DNA of 64,000 bases, taken from Brachionus manjavacas (taxonomy: Eukaryota > Rotifera > Eurotatoria > Ploima > Brachionidae). The position numbers and the translations under genes were made by a program. The stretch is from positions 6,696,001-6,760,000 of the forward strand of contig JAHQIY010000003.1 in NCBI GenBank assembly GCA_019054805.1, read 5' to 3'. The notes under the pieces were generated by a model. The model saw only the letters and a program-made list of their open reading frames with translations, was not told the DNA's origin and did not search any database. Shown one piece after another: positions 1 to 13,600 of the stretch (its first letter is position 1; each line of letters starts with the position of its first letter).

Positions 1-3000
1 CCGAGTTGTAATTTGACTTGCCTAATAATCCATTCACCTTGCCTGTATACCACCTTGTCAAAGCAACACTACAACTTTTTGAATCTTCATAACAAGTAAC
101 TAGTAAATCATTATTAACTTCAACAGAAACGGAGTTAAACGATCTCTTTACAACAATTCTGGCCTTTTTGTCTTTTATTTCAATTGAATGTGGCAATGAT
201 AGAGGTCTTTTGTTAATCGAGGCCGAATTCGGAGTTATATCAATTGAAGGTTGGCCGTAAGCGCTTACACTGAGCCACGATTTATCAACGTAACTATTTA
301 ATATTACGCTAAATTGATTTCTAGTTAGTTCGTGGGCCAACAAGAATTTGCACCGGGATTTTAGGAGTCTTGATTCTCCATTATATGTAACCAAATTTCT
401 TCTGTTGAAAATATGGCCTGCAATCGTATAATCATTTAGAGATCTTGGTTTATATTTATTTATCAATGATCGTATATTTGCACCCTGAATGTTGCGTAGC
501 AAATTAGATTTAACAGATAGGATTCTGTTTCCTAATTTTCTTAGCGTATCTCTATATTCTGCATTAAACTGATACAAATTACGAGCGTTGTAAATCGGAC
601 GCTGCGCAACTAAAGTGTTATCAAAATGTCGAGCTACTCGGTCTAATTGGTTTTGGTTGTTGTAAGAAATCATCGTTAGCCTTGGAATAAATCTTGCTAA
701 TGTTTTAGAGAGTTTTCTAATTTTGAAGTGAAGCTTATTAACTTTCTTGGCAAATGCGTTATATTTCACGAATATGCGCTTATGAAGTGGAAGCTCATCC
801 AAAATTTTTTCTTCTTGGTCATCTTGATCTTGATTGTATTTAAATTGATTAACTAATCTATTTTTTGCATTAGATGGCAAAAAGTTCGAATAGAAATCTA
901 CAATCAATAAACCTAGCTGCTTCAATTCACCTCGTACTTGCTTTCGATCAATTTTAATTTTGTCATATGTTTCTTTTAAATCGCCAATAAATGAACCATA
1001 TACATCTCCGAAGTAGGAATTGAATTTTTTGTTTTCAGAGGCTCTTGACTCGCTGACTTGATTGGCTAAGATATCGCCATAAATCTTGTTCCAAAGTCGA
1101 TTCCATTTAAGACTCAATTGCAAATATCTGTTGTCATTATCATTTGTAATTTCCTGATCATAAATGTTTACAATCTGCAATGAACCGACACCCATTATTT
1201 GATTATTATTTGTTATGTGCTTTATTGCAGCGTTCGCCAATGATTCATTGTAAATACCAACATTTAAATTGTATTTTTGTCCTGCTTGTATTGCATCTAA
1301 ATTTATGTCAAAGACATTATTGTTGGAATCAAAACTGCTCTCTAGGGCCGATAAAGTTTGGCCAGTCGACTTTTCTTTCAGAATTGATTTTACAACATAA
1401 ACATTACCAGTCTTTAATTCACTTGAAGATTCGGCAATAAACTCTGAATCGTTAGGACTAACGAGTTCGAGACGTATCAAACGGTTATCTGGATCATATT
1501 CTTTATCGACCGAGAATTTAAGCAAATTTGCTAGTCTAATTGATAGGAATCTTATTCGACCATTAAGTTTGTTAAATTTGTTTTCATATTGTATGTTAAA
1601 AGAAGGTCTGGCTAAATTTAATTCGACTGAAAATTGATTTGATTCAAAATCAGATGAAAGTCTTGAATAAAATTGAATCTCATTTTGGACATTGTTTGGG
1701 AGCAAATACGAAAAACTTGCATCTAACTGAGTTTCGTTAAAAAGTCTTTTTCGATCAATATTGAATTTCAATGATTTAAACGATGGACTGATCACTTCGG
1801 CACTTATTTTTGTATTAGTCTTGCCATAGTTATCACGTTTAACAGACAATCGTAAAACTTTTGAACTATCTTTACCATAATCCCAAAAATATTTGATATC
1901 AGATGAAAATTCACGTTCATTATTATAGTCGTCATCGTCATCAAATTGCTTATCAGTGAGTAAAGCACGATTAGATTGATATTCAATTCTAAGTTGTCTT
2001 GTTGTTGGCAAATTAACTGTGATTTCAATGTCTCTTTTTCCATCTGGGAGATCTTTAGCACCACCGGCTTTTAGAGAAAAACCATAGCTCAATTCAACCG
2101 GAAGTTTGCTTGATTTTATTTTACATTCCAATTTATTGTAATAATTTTGCTTAGATTCAATGTTTAACTCACAATTCTTATATGTCTCGGAGCCGAAGTT
2201 AGCATTCAAAACATATTTTCCGCGAGAAAGCTTATTGGAAGGCTGATCAAGTTCTCTATTATAGGAAAAATGTCCCGCGAAAAGTCTCTCCGAATTTCTA
2301 TCCCATTGAATCTCAAGTGAGCCACTTTTTGAGTAAAATTTCTTATGCTTTATCTCAATGTGTCTTGATTGGAAGTACAAATCGGATTGTAAGTGTAGAA
2401 TCAAATCGGTAGATTTTTGACCATCTCTATTTTTGTCGGATGATCTTTTAATTGTCAGGGCATCTTTTAAAAATACGATATTCTTACATTCTGCAGAAAG
2501 TAAAACATCCAAAAGGTATTTGTAAGAGGGATTGATTTCCTTGCTTCTAATCAATTTTGTTTCAAGCGAGCAATCAGATGTGTCAAATGTTTTGCCTTCA
2601 ATTATACGAGAATCCAAGCTTGTTAAAATATTTTGCTTTAAATTTAATTTTGTTCCAGAACAAAGTTTTTTTAAATTTTCATTGCTATCAATCACATCCT
2701 CTTCTGAATCTTCAACTTCATCACTTTCGATTACATCTCTTGTTGAACTATTTACACAGTGCGTTCGCTGAATATATATATCGATAAACTTTGACTGATC
2801 ATTCGCATTGACAAGATTAACCTTTGCATTTATATTCGTCATATCAGAATTAACTGGTTTTCTCGAATAGTCTACACTAAGAGATTTAAAAACCCGATTT
2901 ACAAACTTATTATCTGATTCCAATGAACCTGAAATTGATTTTGAACTACCATCCAAAGTTTTGCTGATAACGAGTGAATGTTTTAAGAAATTAACAGATC

Positions 3001-6000
3001 CAGGATCGCTTATTAAGGCCGGAAATTGTGCATCAATACTTGCATTTAAATCGAATTTATTAGATTGTTTATTTGTGGATGCAGAACATTTCAAATCAAA
3101 ATCAAAATTCAATTTAGTTGATTTAAACTTTAAGAAGTTTTGGCCACTTTCAAATCGCTTTTTACCATCAAATTGCCAAAATACGTTTCTTGTTTTCAAA
3201 TCAAAAATGTAATCCAACTGATCAACGTTTCCTAATGTATTGGGTTGACCTTTTTAGCCAAAATATTAAAAACAAGACCATTTGGTTGATTTTCACCATC
3301 AATAAATACTTGCAAATCTCTTTCAGCTTGTTGGGCATCAAGATGCGCATAATTTAAGCGAAATTCATGAACTCCAAAAATTTATCACTTAATCTTCGTT
3401 CATTTTTAAAAACTAATTGATATCTAAAATTGCCTGGCATATTTAGAGAAGATTCGAAATTTTTTAAATTAACAAATTTATATTTGACAACGCCAGATGA
3501 TGTAACTTTTATATTGCCACCCAAAACTTTAACATAATCTACATCGAATTCGTTGAATCCACCAGTGCTTTGTCTTATTTGTGAATTTGGTTTGGTTTTT
3601 AAGCCAAAGCTTCTAACTTCGCCAATTTTTTTCATTTCAAATTGGGCATCAATTCTAGGTCCATTAACTGATAGTTTGGTCTCGATCGACAAGACCTTGA
3701 TTAATATTCTAAGCAAACCATCAGTTTTTAAGTCAAAATTCATAAAATGTTGCCTCTTTTGAACAGAACTCTCAAAATCTAATTGAGTTGTAACGCCAGC
3801 AGAGTTTTCAAAAACTTTTATTTGAAGTGAAGAACTCAAAGATTGTCTTGGCACCTCATTAGGGTTCGATCTAACGCTATCCAAGCATCCATTTAAAGTT
3901 GATTCGACAACAACAAAATCGGCATCATTTTTACTGAGAGACAACTTTAAATTTCTTTTATTTGAATTTTGGTCAACATTTCGTACATAATCGAGTGTAA
4001 TCGACTTGATTAAATTATTAGAGTCTAGTTTTGTTAAGGATTTAGCAATTTTGCTTTCTCTTGCGGACAAATCAATTGCAAAATTATCAACTCCAATTCG
4101 AACATGAACTTCTTTTGAATTAGGCTGTTGGTCTTTTATTTCTTTGGTAAAAAAGACTATGTACGGTGAAGAGCTTTGTGTCTTGGGTGTTTGAACTTGA
4201 GCTTCCAAATGATTAAGGGTTAATGCGATAGGATCAGCTTTGAATAAAATCTTAACACTATGATCAACATTTTTAGGTTCATATTTAACACCCATTTGAA
4301 CATGAGATTTAGCATTCGGCGATGATAAATCGAAAGCATGCGAAAGTCGAATAATGACCGGAGAAACTAATGTGAAACGAGGACCAGAGTATATTGCAGA
4401 TAAGTCTAAATTTGATTTCAATAAATCAAAAGAAAAAACGCCTGTAACACTCAAAGATGAAGGTCTTTTTGTTTGCATCTTAAAGTCAACATCATAGTCA
4501 TATTTTGCACCTGATCTAGATCTTAGGCTCAAGCTTGCATCTGCAATCTTTTCCATTTTAAAGTCGGTATTTTCGCTTAATTTCTCAATGACCAAGTTTG
4601 ATAGAATGTCTTTACCTTGTGGCGAGACATTTAATAAGAATCGTCTATACTTGTGTTGTCTCAATTTAGAATCAAGCAACAATTCAATTTTATATGTTGG
4701 TACTACATTTTCTGCATTTTTTTCCCTTGTTAATTCAAGATTCAAGTCTAATTCTCTCAAAATTTTGTTTTGCAACAACAATTTTGCACTCAAGGCTTCT
4801 TGTTTTTTATACACAATATCGCTTGATAATTTAAATCGGACATCATTGCTTTGAAGATTTTTCAACTCAATGTTTAAATGTCTATGAATGCCTCTATTTG
4901 TATCCTGTCTGCTCCCTTAATTTTTTGATTATTTAGTTAATTAGTTATCTTGAATATCATTTTTGAAAAACTTACTCGAGTATGTAAATTGCATTCTCTT
5001 GGTTACTTGGTTTGAATTAGATATTGTTTGTAAAAAGGCATTGAGAGTTTTCGAGTTTTCTGTTTTTACACGATTTCCACTAAGACTAATTGTTCGAACA
5101 TTTTCAGGATTTTTGAGTGTTATCTTCAAATTAATTCAGATATTTAGTAAAAAAATAGTATTTATGATTTAGAAAAGTAATAATCAATTAGAAACTGGCA
5201 AGAATTTGAATCTTTTTAAAATTTAAATAAATTACTTCGTAGCGATATGGACCAGACAAGACTAGTTTTGGTCTATTCGCATTACCATAGATGCTTTGTT
5301 CTTCATCTTCATCGTCTGTTTCGTCATCTTGGTCGTTGAAATTGTTCAAAACTCTGTCAAAATCAACTGGCTTAAGAGCATCCCAGAGTGAACCTTGTTT
5401 TGGTCTATCAATTGATAAGCACAGATCAATGCCGAGGCCATTATGAAAGTTGCTGCTTGTACAATTTTGATATGTGCGTCTGTCTACATCAAATTTTTTA
5501 CCTCATTATACTGCCCATTAGATAGTTTGTAAAATTTTCCACTTTAAAGAGTGAAAAAAATTAGCACAATTTTAAACTTTGATGAAATTTTATGTATCGT
5601 ACTCCAAGACAAGCAATGGTATTTCTCTTAATGGAGTCAAATTCCAATTGTATTCAACTGAGTCGGCTTTTTTCTGGCCATTAATGTCAAGTCTAAGCCT
5701 GGCATTCATAAATGCCTTCTTCTTCAACGCAAGTTTATTGTCTTTATTTATTTGGACTTCAAATCGTCTGTTTACAGCCAATGAAGCACTAAAAATAAAA
5801 CAAAATTTAAATTAAATGTTGGATTTTTCAAGTCTACAATTGAAAATAAAATTACCTGTAAAAGTTGTCGATTTTGAAATTTCTCAAATCGTTTGAGTCT
5901 GATTTTGAGCTTTGTTTTATCAACAACAAACCAAAAGTAGTATCCATAAAGGTATTGAATTCAAAGCCATTCATTAGTGGTTGTCTTACTCTTGAATCAA

Positions 6001-8746
6001 TCAAAAACATGTTTTTGATTGTATTTACTTGAGAATAAAGTAAATGTTCACGTGGATTCCTCAAAAAGTCAGACAAACGCTTCAACTTATAAATAGTGTC
6101 CAGTTCGGAGTAGAAAACATCTGATCCATAGACTCGAACCAAAATTGACATGAATGGTTTGTCTTTGGTATATTTGAGCTTTTAATGGAAATAAAATTGA
6201 TCAGGATTTTGCGAATAGAAAAAAAAATTAAAAAAAAAAAACCTTATCAGCAATCGCTTGAACGATGTCAATTATTTGCTCTGGCTGTGACATGAGACGC
6301 TTCAATAGTTGTTCTGATGTTAGCTTATCAATTAGAACCGATTTCAAAATATCCTCTAGTCCCTCGGTTCGCAATGTAATATCAGCAAAATTTATAGACA
6401 TTCCGAACATGTGAAATGTGGCATTTAGACGAATACTTCTCGGAATGAAAGATCTATCACTAACGTAAATGACAGATGTGTCCAATTCGAATGCACCATC
6501 TCTGCTAAGCGAATATCTGTATTTGAAATTGTTCCAGGACAATTCTTTAAAATTGACCGAGAATTTTTCTTTCAATTCAGGATTAGACATTATCGGATTC
6601 AACAATATGGTCAAGCCACGCTCGCGTGCATAATCGACAACATATGTGAATAGCTTAATTAAGAAAAGGAAAAATTGATCAAATAAATTAAGGAAATAAA
6701 TTTTTTAAATTAAAATGTTTATTTTAAATTACTTGAATGTCATTTTCATTGAGCAACAAGTCAACTAACGAATTTCGGGCAAATTGTTGGAATCGTTGGG
6801 TTTCAATGCATTTGACCAGAATTTGAAAAGCATTTATTCTCAATTCAGTATCTTCATTGGTGTTCTTGAGCAAATCAATTAAACCTTGGGCATTTATAAT
6901 TGTATTTATGTCAAAGCGTCTAAATGATTGCACAGCCGACACTCTAGTTTCCAAGTTGTTCTCGTTGTTCAAAGCACATTGAATCAATGTGTTTACATCG
7001 CTGTAAAAGCCAATATTTCCAATAGCCTTGAGTGATGTAGTAACCAAATGTTTGTTTGGCGAGTCGGCACAATTTGTTCCAAGATTATTGGCGAACAAAG
7101 CACTGAAACTTTTCTTGAAAAAATCAAATTTAATAAATGAAAAGGAATTTTAAATAATTAGCTAGTAAAATTTAGATTTACAAAAAATAAGCAAATAATA
7201 AGTAAATGATAAAGAAATAATAGAGAATTTGTTTAAAACAAAAAATTGTAAAAATTTTTACCAATAATGATTGATCACACTGATCGGTGTCACAATAGGA
7301 CTTGACTAGTGATGAATAGACCAAATACAATTTGTTCATATAGACATAATCACTATTTTTATTTATTAAATGTGATTTTAAATATTCTAAAAATTCTAAT
7401 CCTGGCTTTTGTAGTCTTGCCAAAGCAGTTAACACTGGATATTCATTGATCAAGCGTTGTTCGTCAAATGCGTTTTCTTCCATCAATTTCAAAACAACTT
7501 CGAATGACTTTTCCGAATTGGCAAAAACAAAACTTTGTAAAACAGTCAAACTGGCCAATTTACATTTTTCGCTACTTGATCGGTACAATTTGACCAAATC
7601 GTTAGCAGACATTGATTCAACAGTATTCACTAGAGCTCTAAAGTTGTTTGAGTGTTCATTTTCTAGGCCTTGGCCATTACTCACCAATGAACACAAATCG
7701 TTCAAATACTTATCAATGTTAAAGTTTTTGTATTCCATATCATCTACTGATTTGTCAGTATATTCAAATCGAATATTGTGCATTTTAAATGGACCTTGAG
7801 CTCGTCTATCGTAACCATTCGATGCACTCAAATATCTAAGCGATTGTCTAACAACTGCTTGAACACCTTTGTCGCCTCGAGAGCCCAGTTTATATGTTGA
7901 ATGTTCGTCACACTTCACTTGGTCAACAATTCCATTCTTTACTTGCACATCACATTCATATTTTTCTACAAACAATCTTGCTTGATAAAATTCCTTAAGA
8001 TTAACAAAAAGAAAAAATTAAAAAAAAAATTTTTAAATTCTGCTTGACCATAAACTTACCGGAATGCTTTTGTATGGCACGTATTGGACGGCACTTGTTT
8101 TACTGTTCTCATTCAAAGTGCATCGTTGAAGTGATTTTCTCTTTATAATGGACGAATCTTTGACCAAATAGGTTGTTCTGCATCGTCCAAGTACATCAGT
8201 CTCATAGACAACAGCTGATTTTGCTTCATCATTTGATTCACTTGATTCATCCAAGTCTCTCAACACATTCACCGATCTAACTTGTAATGCACTCAATATA
8301 CCACGTTTTATGTTTCTTGACCAAGCCGAATCACCTTCAGAAAAGTCCACATTCGGGTCCAATTCACCTTTTGAGTTTAGTCTAAACTGAACCGAAAAGT
8401 CATTCAAATTTTGCAAAACACTTTGAACATTTTTTGCATCAATCGACTCTCCATCCAGACTTGAATCTTGAAGCCTCAACAAATACAAACATGGTCCAAC
8501 ACTTCGCACAAATACTCTAGCTTTCAATTCGACTCTTGACCTAGACTCTTTAGAAACATCATTTATCCATAAATCTGTTTGTGTATTGTATTCGTACGAG
8601 TACTCTTTTCCATTTTCGTAGCGCAAAAAATCGTCTCCCGAACAAAAATCCTCACTTACATTTGGCTCAGCCAAAGGTGCCAATAATACTGATTGCAATA
8701 AACAAAAGCAAACAACTAGCAGGAAATAGTTTCTATTTCCTAACAT
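1..8746 (-). CDS. Apolipophorin-like large lipid transfer protein, copy A (3' end outside window)
   Basis: Secreted lipoprotein that would carry lipid between tissues. Visible exons (minus strand): 8060-8746, 7262-7993, 6733-7113, 6243-6653, 5856-6178, 5603-5788, 5236-5541, 4976-5123 and 1-4915 (cut). They cover residues 1 to about 2700 of 3069. The start is the ATG before a hydrophobic leader (MLGNRNYFLLVVCFCLL). The N-terminal module begins with FCSGDDFLRY and GKEYSYEY, typical of the vitellogenin/apolipophorin family. All introns are GT-AG; intron 4 has a weak GTTTTT donor. As written the frame is broken by one missing base at three A/T runs: exon 7 (near 5497, the VKKFD codons), exon 9 near 3376 (DKFFG) and near 3253 (LAKKGQ). 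The other copies are intact at the two exon 9 sites, and B and D at the exon 7 site. A alone reads MKKIGEVRS without a break near 3625. It has K instead of E in the exon 1 motif NDVSEE. The length points to apolipophorin, not vitellogenin. Confidence 0.9.
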
Positions 8747-10638
8747 TTTTGAGCACTTGTTTAATCAAAATTGAATATTCGATCTATTCTATTTTACTTT
8801 TTGGCTTTTGTATTATTTCTTTTTGTTGTTGCTGAAAAACATTTTAAAATTTGCTCATATTTATATTCAACATATTCATTTGATAAGATATCAAAAGTCC
8901 AATTTTTTAAATTTTGTTATCAATTCTAGTATGCACTTGAAATTTTTTTCGAATCTTGTCTACATTAAACATTTTTTTTATCTTGAATAAGGTACATTTT
9001 AAATCAAATGCCATTCAAATTTTAATGCAAGTTAAAATTAAGGTTTATTAAAAAGTCTTTTAAGCAACCAGTTTTTTTTTCTCCTGGTAGTAAATTATAA
9101 TTTAATCAATATATTTGCATATTTTATTTTTGATTTTTTGATTTTTAAAAGCTTAATTAGAAGAAATTAGAGTAAAGCTTGATGAAATTTCGACATATTT
9201 GTAGTTTTCTCTTTTATTTTTACACTTTAGAGTAAAATCAAAATATCTTTTACTTTTCCTTGTTAATTGAATATGGAGGACAGATCTTGAAAATTAAAAG
9301 GAAAATTTTTTTATTTATTGTCCATGATATAGTAAATTATTTAAACCAGTAAATTTTAAAGTTAACTGATCTTCCAAGAAAACTTGCTCTATCATATAAT
9401 TTTCTCTGTTATTTCTTTAGGAAATTACGAAAAACTGTCAATTTAATTTACATGGATAAATTTAAGTAACATCACAGAATTTATTTGTTTACTGTTCCCA
9501 GCTAAGGGTCCTTAAAATACCAAATAGGTAGGAATAATATTTAAAATGTAAGAACATCAATCTAGTAAAGAAATTCGTATTTTTATGTGAATTTTTATCA
9601 AATTAAATATAATATTAATAAAATATTAGATATTTATTAAATTAAAAAAATTTAAAAACAGAAATCATCAAAATGTATTTTTTGTTTTATGTTGGCACTT
9701 TTTAATTATAAATTTTAAGATCACCTTAAATATTTTTTCGATTATTGCCCAAGTCTAGCAGAAGACACAAATAAAATATTGGCAATTAAATAAAATTAAA
9801 AAGTTTTAATTTTTTGTGTTTAAATTACAAAATGTATGTACTCTAATAGAAAAAATTAAAAGTTAATATTGCAAGAATTTTTATATTTGAAATTAAAATT
9901 TTTAGTGAAATAGAAAGAGTTTAATTTTATTTTGCTAAAAATTTAAATATCTTTAATCAGTAAGTAAAAAGATCTATTGTAAAAGGATCAATTTTCTAGA
10001 ATCTGATTTTGATCACAAACGTCATTAACAATGATTTTTATGAAATAAATTACAAAATTCTTGTAGCATTTTTCATAACGAATTTATTTATTAGGAGCCT
10101 TTTTTTAAACAAAGCGAAATAATAAAATTGACTCAACTCGTTTAGAGGCAAGACAATTTTTCAAAATTAGCATTCTTTTAAGGTGGCTAGAATCAAAAAT
10201 ATTGCCTTGAACGATTGCTTATTCAAAGAAATCATCGAATGTAAAAAAAAATTTGAAAATGAACCAAAATTTAAAAATTTTTTTTTTTAATTTGAACTTA
10301 ATTAATAATTATTAAGACTTAATTAAAATATTAATTAATAATTGAATTGCTTCTTCCACGTATGTAAAAAAAACAATGATATTCTATTTTTCTTAGAAAC
10401 TCTACGTATTAATATAAAGCCTTTTAAATTGAAGAAGAGAATATGTTTTAAAACTTATGATTTTAAAATTTAGGAAAAAAAAATTTAAAAAAAAGTGCTT
10501 TGTATGATTTTCAGTTTGTTATTAAAATAAGAGGAAAAATATTTTTGAATGCTCATAAAAATTTATTTCAAATAAACGTAAATGTCTAATACTAAAAAAT
10601 ATCAAAATTTAAAAAATCAAAAAAAAGTTTGTTTCAAT
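8747..10638. other. Inter-copy spacer between B 3' end and A 5' end
   Basis: About 1.9 kb of AT-rich DNA separates the copy B stop codon from the copy A start codon on the minus strand. It aligns in reverse with 53641-55546, including blocks near 9320-9400 and 9520-9600, but with more indels than the exons. No coding potential is seen apart from short chance frames. It should hold the 3' UTR and polyadenylation region of copy B and the promoter of copy A. Confidence 0.8.
8858..8892 (-). promoter_or_regulatory. Conserved GATA pair and TATA-like box, copy A
   Basis: On the minus strand a GATATCTTATC motif (8882-8892), holding GATA cores in both orientations, precedes TATAAATA (8858-8865), about 115 bp upstream of the start codon. 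The block is the same in all four copies. GATA factors are known drivers of fat-body lipoprotein and yolk genes in arthropods; use here is inference. Confidence 0.45.
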
Positions 10639-13600
10639 TTAATCTGATCTAACGTTTTTAAATGAAAAATCATCAACATCACCAAAAGGTGTTTCGACTC
10701 TTTCACAAGTTTTCAATTGTGAAGTTTGCCTGGATTCCATCTTAGCTAGTTTTTCAGCAACCTGTTCAAATACCTGTGGTTTTCTGATAAAATTTATGTT
10801 AAAAACATTTCCATTGGTTTTGGTTGCAAGTCTTGTACATAAATCAAGCCTGTGTTCGAAACGATAGCTTTCAAAGGAATCTTCGTCGACTTCAAGTGAT
10901 CCTTGTTGGGTTAAGAAGACTTTGTTTTGGCCATACCCAATTATGTTCTCACCAAACAAATCCGGATCGGCAATATTGTAATCGTCCCAAGAACTCACAA
11001 CAATGTTTCGCTTTGATAACAATCTTTCCAACAAAACAGCAGCTTTACTTGAGTATTCAACACAGTTACCACAGCCAACAATAATCAAGTGACGATTTTG
11101 AGCCAATCGATTTGTAAACAAACTACCAGCAAGAAACAAAGCATTGTAGAGATCATCCTTTTGAATATTGCTTGTCTGGTCCTCAGCTATCGATTGATAT
11201 GCCTTTTTAACATCAAAATTAAATGTTTGACCATATTCAGATTGGTAAACTGATGCGCCATTATTTCCAAGTACTTTAACAAAGTAGTATCGGTTTTGAG
11301 CTATTAAAAGGAAAAATAAATTAAAAAATTAAACTCAATTGAATGAAAATTCATTCAAAATAGAAAGTTACGCTGCTTAGCCAACAATTTTCGAGCGCTT
11401 GATGACAAGTCAATTGAATATTTCGATTTATCACATGGTAATAGAACAAAAACATAATCATTTCCTTTATCGAATAAATTAGCTGATGAGCTTGAAGGTT
11501 TTTGACCTATATAAAATGATTTCCCTTTTGCTTGACAATTATCTTCAATAAATTATATTTAAAAAATTAAAAAAATTGAGCAAAATTATTTAATTTCGAA
11601 TATTTACAGCATTCGTTGGGCTCATTCACATCAATAGACTGGAGTCTGGCATGATTTGCAAAAGCTTTCATTACTGGGCACTTGTTGTTAGAATCAGCGT
11701 TTACAGCTAACTCACATAATCGCAGCCAACCAATTGGGTTAATCGCCTTTATGGTAAAATTAAATGAAAATAAGAAACAATTTCTTAACAATTTACTTGT
11801 ATTGCATTTCTAAAAATGGCCTTTCTATGTTTGCCAAATATTGAATAGCAAACCTTAACAGCTTCATCACTCGGATTTCTCATTTGAAAATTTGGCAATC
11901 GGCATGAATTGTCCAAAAACCAATAGTCCTCTTCGACTTGTTCCGAGTTGTAATTTGACTTGCCTAATAATCCATTCACCTTGCCTGTATACCACCTTGT
12001 CAAAGCAACACTACAACTTTTTGAATCTTCATAACAAGTAACTAGTAAATCATTATTAACTTCAACAGAAACGGAGTTAAACGATCTCTTTACAACAATT
12101 CTGGCCTTTTTGTCTTTTATTTCAATTGAATGTGGCAATGATAGAGGTCTTTTGTTAATCGAGGCCGAATTCGGAGTTATATCAATTGAAGGTTGGCCGT
12201 AAGCGCTTACACTGAGCCACGATTTATCAACGTAACTATTTAATATTACGCTAAATTGATTTCTAGTTAGTTCGTGGGCCAACAAGAATTTGCACCGGGA
12301 TTTTAGGAGTCTTGATTCTCCATTATATGTAACCAAATTTCTTCTGTTGAAAATATGGCCTGCAATCGTATAATCATTTAGAGATCTTGGTTTATATTTA
12401 TTTATCAATGATCGTATATTTGCACCCTGAATGTTGCGTAGCAAATTAGATTTAACAGATAGGATTCTGTTTCCTAATTTTCTTAGCGTATCTCTATATT
12501 CTGCATTAAACTGATACAAATTACGAGCGTTGTAAATCGGACGCTGCGCAACTAAAGTGTTATCAAAATGTCGAGCTACTCGGTCTAATTGGTTTTGGTT
12601 GTTGTAAGAAATCATCGTTAGCCTTGGAATAAATCTTGCTAATGTTTTAGAGAGTTTTCTAATTTTGAAGTGAAGCTTATTAACTTTCTTGGCAAATGCG
12701 TTATATTTCACGAATATGCGCTTATGAAGTGGAAGCTCATCCAAAATTTTTTCTTCTTGGTCATCTTGATCTTGATTGTATTTAAATTGATTAACTAATC
12801 TATTTTTTGCATTAGATGGCAAAAAGTTCGAATAGAAATCTACAATCAATAAACCTAGCTGCTTCAATTCACCTCGTACTTGCTTTCGATCAATTTTAAT
12901 TTTGTCATATGTTTCTTTTAAATCGCCAATAAATGAACCATATACATCTCCGAAGTAGGAATTGAATTTTTTGTTTTCAGAGGCTCTTGACTCGCTGACT
13001 TGATTGGCTAAGATATCGCCATAAATCTTGTTCCAAAGTCGATTCCATTTAAGACTCAATTGCAAATATCTGTTGTCATTATCATTTGTAATTTCCTGAT
13101 CATAAATGTTTACAATCTGCAATGAACCGACACCCATTATTTGATTATTATTTGTTATGTGCTTTATTGCAGCGTTCGCCAATGATTCATTGTAAATACC
13201 AACATTTAAATTGTATTTTTGTCCTGCTTGTATTGCATCTAAATTTATGTCAAAGACATTATTGTTGGAATCAAAACTGCTCTCTAGGGCCGATAAAGTT
13301 TGGCCAGTCGACTTTTCTTTAAGAATTGATTTTACAACATAAACATTACCAGTCTTTAATTCACTTGAAGATTCGGCAATAAACTCTGAATCGTTAGGAC
13401 TAACGAGTTCGAGACGTATCAAACGGTTATCTGGATCATATTCTTTATCGACCGAGAATTTAAGCAAATTTGCTAGTCTAATTGATATGAATCTTAGTCG
13501 ACCATTAAGTTTGTTAAATTTGTTTTCATATTGTATGTTAAAAGAAGGTCTGGCTAAATTTAATTCGACTGAAAATTGATTTGATTCAAAATCAGATGAA

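Noticed and set aside
1180-1440. Frames opposite or out of phase to apolipophorin exons, repeated in each copy
   Set aside because: They recur only because the gene recurs; they are shadows of conserved exons.
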